Shown here: positions 6,561 through 9,633 of the stretch, in pieces
How the letters are laid out: each line of letters begins with the position of its first letter
Numbering within the stretch: the first letter of the stretch is position 1
Assembly (NCBI GenBank): GCA_947303825.1
Contig: CAMYZK010000071.1
Span: forward strand, 1 to 9,633
DNA length: 9,633 nt
Origin: an uncultured Prevotella sp.
Lineage (GTDB): Bacteria; Bacteroidota; Bacteroidia; Bacteroidales; Bacteroidaceae
Direction of reading: 5' to 3'
Notes under the pieces: generated by a model
The model's input: only the letters and a program-made list of their open reading frames with translations
Told to the model about the DNA's origin: nothing
Databases searched by the model: none
Made by a program: the position numbers and the translations under genes

Positions 6561-6611
6561 TGTAGCAGCTCCAGCAGTAGTACCAGTAGTAGTATGTTAC
6601 ACCATATATAA
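6561..6611. repeat. Right arm of imperfect inverted repeat, TAC/GTA-rich
   Basis: The reverse complement reads TATATATGG, a short spacer, then TACTACTACTGGTACTACTG, similar in order and content to the left arm at 6171-6213. The arms enclose about 350 bp including the 21-bp array. Further GTAGTACCAG / TAGTAGCACC units continue to about 6660, so the arm boundary is approximate. The structure could be a decayed non-autonomous mobile element, but no target duplication or transposase was seen. Confidence 0.5.
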
Positions 6612-6973
6612 ATGCCTGATAATCAGAGTTTAGTAGCACCTGTAGTACCAGTATGGCCTGTAGCATTTACGTTGTTCACACTGTGTCATATACAACGCCC
6701 TGGTGCGGTCGGCATTACTAGGCGGTGCCTTCGTCTTCGTCCGTCACGACTTGGCCATCCGTGCAAGCACGATGGCTCTCGCTGCTCCGTCTGATGCCCC
6801 CAACAACTATAGCCGACGTTTTAAGAGTTGATTCAAAAGATGTAAAAAGTGAATCCTTCACAATAAACAGCTGTCTAGCAACAAGTTGGATGCAGAGTGA
6901 AGGATTTGTTTCGTTCGAGTGGATTTCTTGCGTACAGTCAAGGTAGAACAAGTGCAAAATAAGCACTGAAATA
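6612..6973. other. Non-coding stretch upstream of hipBA with several weak dyads
   Basis: No gene supported. Features seen: CGTTGT / ACAACG dyad (6670-6697); a 10-bp inverted repeat AATCCTTCAC (6852-6861) and GTGAAGGATT (6897-6906) separated by 35 bases; and AGTGC / GCACT (6951-6967) directly before the hipB promoter. Open frames here on both strands have no recognisable protein content. Confidence 0.4.
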
Positions 6974-7005
6974 TTTGGCGGTTTGGAGAATTCTTTATAT
7001 CTTTG
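6974..7005 (+). promoter_or_regulatory. Bacteroidota-type promoter of hipBA
   Basis: TTTG at 6974-6977 (-33 box) and TATCTTTG at 6998-7005 (-7 box, matching TAnnTTTG) are 20 bases apart, the expected spacing. The -7 box lies 37 bases before the GTG start of hipB. This is the best promoter match in the window. Confidence 0.75.
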
Positions 7006-7009
7006 CAAC

Positions 7010-7025
7010 TGATAATATTTAATCA
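7010..7025. promoter_or_regulatory. Possible HipB operator dyad
   Basis: TGAT (7010-7013) and ATCA (7022-7025) form a 16-base dyad between the -7 box and the hipB start, overlapping ATAAT / ATTAT arms at 7012-7029. Position suits autoregulation, usual for HipB-type regulators, but the sequence is AT-rich and the match could be chance. It does not resemble the E. coli HipB operator. Confidence 0.25.
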
Positions 7026-7042
7026 TTATTCAAAAGAAAAGG

Positions 7043-7381
7043 GTGGAAACTAACAATATATTATCAGTTCTAGATAACTATACGTTAGAATCAGAAGATG
7101 ATATAGCGCTTAAGTTGGCAGAGGATTTCAGGCGCAGGCGGATAGAGAAGAATCTGACGCGTGAAGAGATGGCTCAGATGGCAGGAATTGCTGTTAGCAA
7201 TCTTGTCAGGTTCGAGCAGAAAGGACTCATCTCGTTGAAGAATCTGATAGCGCTCGCTATGGCCTTGGGCTATCGTTCAGAAATCAACAATCTCTTTGCA
7301 ACTCCCAAATACGCTACGATGGAGGAACTGACCCAGATACGCAAGAACGCCAACAAGAGAAAGGTTTACAGGAAATCATGA
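7043..7381 (+). CDS. hipB: HipB-like helix-turn-helix regulator / antitoxin (GTG start)
   Basis: Predicted DNA-binding antitoxin that represses its own operon and binds the HipA kinase. It has 112 residues. The XRE-type helix-turn-helix spans about residues 23-78, with DFRRRRIEKNLTREEMAQMAG followed by the recognition helix AVSNLVRFEQKG. The C-terminal tail is rich in Lys and Arg (residues 99-112). I chose GTG at 7043 because no ATG precedes the domain in this frame and a stop lies at 7013; the promoter at 6974-7005 gives a short leader. Its stop overlaps the hipA start as ATGA (7378-7381), indicating translational coupling. The name rests on the domain type and partner rather than on close similarity to E. 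coli HipB. Confidence 0.85.
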   Translation: METNNILSVLDNYTLESEDDIALKLAEDFRRRRIEKNLTREEMAQMAGIAVSNLVRFEQKGLISLKNLIALAMALGYRSEINNLFATPKYATMEELTQIRKNANKRKVYRKS

Positions 7382-8538
7382 AAGCAATAGACCGCTTGGC
7401 CGTAAAATACCGTAATCGGGTTGTTGGCATCCTTTCGCTGACACCCGATAATAAATTCTGTGCCTTTGAGTACGACAAGAATTGGCTGGTCAATGGATTC
7501 AGTATTTCTCCTCTTGAACTACCACTACGACAGGGATTGTTCATCGCCAAGCCCCAGCCCTTTTATGGCAATTTTGGAATCTTTGAAGACAGTTTGCCAG
7601 ACGGCTATGGTCGTTATCTTCTCCATAAAGCATTGCTGCGCGAAGGTATCAATGATTCTAATCTGTCATCTTTAGACAGGTTAAGCCTTGTGGGGAGTGA
7701 GGGCATGGGAGCACTCACCTATCATCCGGAAACGCATATTCTGCCAGGTACGGATATCCGAGATATTGATTTGCTTCAGCAGAAAGCACTTGAAGTATTA
7801 AAGGAACAGCAGGACACAGATGCAGGGCTTCTGCTGTATAACAGCGGAAATAGTGGAGGTGCACGCCCAAAGGCTATATTCCAAGATGAGGAAGGCCATT
7901 GGCTGGTGAAATTCCGTCATACCTACGACCCCAAGGACATCGGACAACAAGAGTTCCATTATAATGAGGTAGCTAGGAAGTGTGGTATCAACGTGCCTGA
8001 TTTCAAGCTGATGAATGGCCGATATTTTGCTTCGCGGCGTTTTGATATTGATTCTGATGGCCAGCGTGTTCATACGGCTACCGCAGGAGGTCTGCTCTGC
8101 CTGTCGTTGGACAATCCCGTTCTTGACTATAGCACCCTTCTGGCATTGACCGGTTATCTCACTCAGAATGCAAAGGAAGTGGAAGAAATGTTCCGCCGCA
8201 TGGTTTTTAACTATCTGACGGACAATAAAGATGATCACTGCAAGAACTTCAGCTTCTATGTCAGCGAATGCTCGGCCTCTGGTCGCTTGCTACCGCAGGG
8301 ACGCAAGAATTCCACAGGTGGTTACAGCTGGCATCTCGCACCTGCCTACGATCTGACTCTATGTACGGAAGGCTATAACGGAGAGCACGCAACCTCTGTC
8401 AACGGTACTGGCAACCCCACGTTGGAAGATATGATTGCTATAGGCACCAAAATCAAAATGAAACAAGAGCGTTGCTATGAAATCTTTGAAGAAGTGGAGT
8501 CGGCCTGCGGCGACCTTCTAAGGCACAGCATAAAATAA
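7378..8538 (+). CDS. hipA: HipA-family serine/threonine kinase (toxin)
   Basis: Kinase of the HipA family; E. coli HipA phosphorylates glutamyl-tRNA synthetase and slows growth, but the target here is unknown. It has 386 residues, somewhat short against about 440 in E. coli. Landmarks: SLPDGYGRYLL (72-82), LDRLSLVGSEGMGAL (99-113), Gly-rich loop NSGNSGGARPKA (155-166), ATP lysine K178 in WLVKF, catalytic loop NKDDHCKNFSF (283-293) and metal-binding Asp325 in LAPAYDLT. All catalytic residues are present, so it should be active. Odd: residues 298-311 (CSASGRLLPQGRKN), between the catalytic loop and PAYDLT, are encoded by a copy of the double-hairpin repeat, where family members usually have a short loop. 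Coupled to hipB by a 4-base overlap; the GH43 gene follows after 27 bases. Codon use looks more A/T-rich than in the flanking GH genes, hinting at transfer. Confidence 0.92.
   Translation: MKAIDRLAVKYRNRVVGILSLTPDNKFCAFEYDKNWLVNGFSISPLELPLRQGLFIAKPQPFYGNFGIFEDSLPDGYGRYLLHKALLREGINDSNLSSLDRLSLVGSEGMGALTYHPETHILPGTDIRDIDLLQQKALEVLKEQQDTDAGLLLYNSGNSGGARPKAIFQDEEGHWLVKFRHTYDPKDIGQQEFHYNEVARKCGINVPDFKLMNGRYFASRRFDIDSDGQRVHTATAGGLLCLSLDNPVLDYSTLLALTGYLTQNAKEVEEMFRRMVFNYLTDNKDDHCKNFSFYVSECSASGRLLPQGRKNSTGGYSWHLAPAYDLTLCTEGYNGEHATSVNGTGNPTLEDMIAIGTKIKMKQERCYEIFEEVESACGDLLRHSIK
8270..8309. repeat. Double-hairpin element, in frame inside hipA
   Basis: Hairpin 1 is CGGCC-TCT-GGTCG (8273-8285, one G-T pair). 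Hairpin 2 has arms CTTGC (8286-8290) and GCAAG (8303-8307). The last 27 bases match the intergenic copy at 3785-3822 with a single difference. Hairpin 1 differs in sequence from the intergenic copy but keeps stem and triloop. It lies on the coding strand of hipA, opposite to its orientation relative to fkp. Confidence 0.85.
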
Positions 8539-8565
8539 AGAAGAACTAAAACCATTTATAAACCA

Positions 8566-9546
8566 ATGAAAAGGATTATCATTATTGCATCGCTTGCCCT
8601 CATCGCAATGACGGGCTGGGCGCAAAGGCGTGTAAACAACCACATGTACAACCCCGATCCAGCCCCTGTGGTGTCGGGCGACCGACTCTATGTGTTCACA
8701 GGTCACGACCTGGACACAGCTACTTATTTCCGTATGCCCGACTGGCAGTTGTTCTCTACAACAGATATGGAGCACTGGACGGATCACGGCGTAGTGATGT
8801 CAACAGCCAACTTCAAGTGGGCAAAGCAAGGCGATAACGCTTGGGCATCGCAAGCCATCGAGCGCAACGGGAAATGGTATTGGTATGTGGCTGCAGAAGA
8901 TACCACCAAGCATCTGCATGGTATCGGCGTGGCCGTAGCCGACCGTCCTGAAGGTCCTTGGACAGACCCCATCGGCAAGCCGTTGATTCCTGGCGATTGG
9001 GGGTTCATCGACCCCACCGTGTTTATTGATGACGACGGACAGGCTTGGCTCTTCTGGGGCAACAACGGCTGCTGGTATGCGAAGCTGAACGAGGATATGA
9101 TCTCGATAGACAAGAGCTTTGCCAACAATGGCATCTGCGACATGCGCCCCATGCTCGACGATGAGGCACAGTTCGGGCCTAAGTGTATGAAGATGGACTA
9201 TCAGCTCCACAAGAGAGTGATGAAGACTGGTTTCGAGGAAGCGCCTTGGATCTATAAGATTGGCGACACCTATTTCCTAGAGTATGCCGCTGGCGGCGTG
9301 CCTGAACATTGGGCCTATTCAACAGCGAAGAGCATTCACGGTCCCTGGCACTACGAAGGTCGCATCACCGACGAGGCACCCGGCTCGTTTACTATTCACG
9401 GTGGCACCATCGACTTCAAGGGAAAGTCGTACCTCTTCTATCACGACGGCATCCCCTCTGGCGGCAACGGTTTCCGTCGCACCACCGCCTTCCGTGAGTT
9501 TAAGCGTCTGAAGGACGGACGCATTCCCAAGATTGATATCAAGTAA
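8566..9546 (+). CDS. Secreted GH43 glycoside hydrolase (arabinofuranosidase/xylosidase type)
   Basis: Inverting glycosidase with a five-bladed beta-propeller; the family removes arabinosyl or xylosyl residues from plant polysaccharides. Residues 1-20 form a signal peptide ending GWAQ, so the enzyme is exported. The catalytic triad is visible: base Asp31 in NPDPAPV, pKa-tuning Asp149 in FIDPTVF, and acid Glu225 in FEEAPWIY; His278 in SFTIHGG fits the usual active-site histidine. The 326 residues cover one propeller domain only; the CBM6 or beta-sandwich domain often fused to relatives is absent, and the end after GRIPKIDIK follows the usual domain limit. It starts 27 bases after hipA with no evident promoter between, so it may be read from the hipBA transcript. 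Exact substrate and subfamily cannot be decided by reading. Confidence 0.9.
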   Translation: MKRIIIIASLALIAMTGWAQRRVNNHMYNPDPAPVVSGDRLYVFTGHDLDTATYFRMPDWQLFSTTDMEHWTDHGVVMSTANFKWAKQGDNAWASQAIERNGKWYWYVAAEDTTKHLHGIGVAVADRPEGPWTDPIGKPLIPGDWGFIDPTVFIDDDGQAWLFWGNNGCWYAKLNEDMISIDKSFANNGICDMRPMLDDEAQFGPKCMKMDYQLHKRVMKTGFEEAPWIYKIGDTYFLEYAAGGVPEHWAYSTAKSIHGPWHYEGRITDEAPGSFTIHGGTIDFKGKSYLFYHDGIPSGGNGFRRTTAFREFKRLKDGRIPKIDIK

Positions 9547-9584
9547 TCTTTGTATCATTAGGCATAAAATTGTAGATAATTATT

Positions 9585-9633
9585 ATGAAGAGTTTCAAAT
9601 CAACAGCGTGGCTATTGCCACAACCCGTACTGA
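9585..9633 (+). CDS. Start of next gene, cut by window edge; possibly flavin reductase-like
   Basis: An ATG at 9585, 38 bases after the GH43 stop, opens 16 codons reading MKSFKSTAWLLPQPVL before the window ends. The string AWLLPQPVL recalls the N-terminus of FMN-binding flavin reductase-like (flavoredoxin) proteins of Bacteroidota, as I remember them. With so few residues this is a suggestion only. A signal peptide looks unlikely because of the prolines. Confidence 0.45.
   Translation, partial: MKSFKSTAWLLPQPVL

Noticed and set aside
6196..6633. Plus-strand frame of 145 codons through the tandem array
   Set aside because: The translation is low-complexity Val/Leu/Thr sequence plus EKGLHFS-type repeats dictated by a 21-bp array that is open on both strands. 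No domain, no promoter and no start context.
6718..7026. Minus-strand frame of 102 codons upstream of hipB
   Set aside because: It overlaps the clear hipB promoter, has no recognisable protein content and runs opposite to the local gene order.
8500..8513. CCTGCGGCGA in hipA resembling the palindrome at 3718-3730
   Set aside because: Only about ten bases match, there are no flanking tracts, and the codons ESACGDLL look ordinary; a chance match is likely.

Overview
The window looks like a chromosomal piece of a Bacteroidota genome, most likely Prevotella or a close relative. The reasons are a Bacteroides-type bifunctional fucokinase/GDP-fucose pyrophosphorylase, promoters of the TTTG / TAnnTTTG type, starts without clear Shine-Dalgarno sequences, secreted carbohydrate-active enzymes with Bacteroidota-style signal peptides, and AGTTAAG-type short repeats between genes. 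The genus is an inference.

Layout. Bases 1-2221 hold, on the minus strand, the first 740 codons of fkp (the 3' end lies outside the window). A short divergent promoter region (2222-2330) separates it from fucP (2331-3668, plus), an L-fucose permease of the major facilitator superfamily. Bases 3669-3901 are a dense mosaic of short palindromes and AT-rich heptamer tracts. A secreted GH31 enzyme, probably an alpha-xylosidase (3902-6106), follows; it stops early compared with its family. Bases 6107-7042 have no convincing gene but contain inverted TAC/GTA-rich arms around a six-copy 21-bp tandem array. Then come a promoter and a translationally coupled hipB-hipA pair (7043-8538), a secreted GH43 enzyme only 27 bp downstream (8566-9546), and the first 16 codons of another gene (9585 to the end).

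How the genes fit. FucP would import L-fucose, and Fkp would turn it into GDP-fucose for decorating capsule or surface glycoproteins. No fucose isomerase, kinase or aldolase of the catabolic route is visible. The GH31 and GH43 enzymes suit removal of xylosyl and arabinosyl side groups from plant hemicellulose, of which fucosylated xyloglucan would also supply fucose; this link is an inference. HipBA is a regulator/kinase toxin-antitoxin-like module that appears inserted among these genes.

Most unusual observation. One short double-hairpin element (about 31-40 bp) occurs three times: free between fucP and the GH31 gene, and in frame inside two unrelated conserved proteins, Fkp (antisense orientation) and HipA (sense orientation). 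At both coding sites the protein carries a stretch that the family normally lacks. This resembles, in principle, the Rickettsia palindromic elements that insert into open reading frames. Fkp carries two further insert-like segments, one of them a tandem repeat encoding ELKNS twice.
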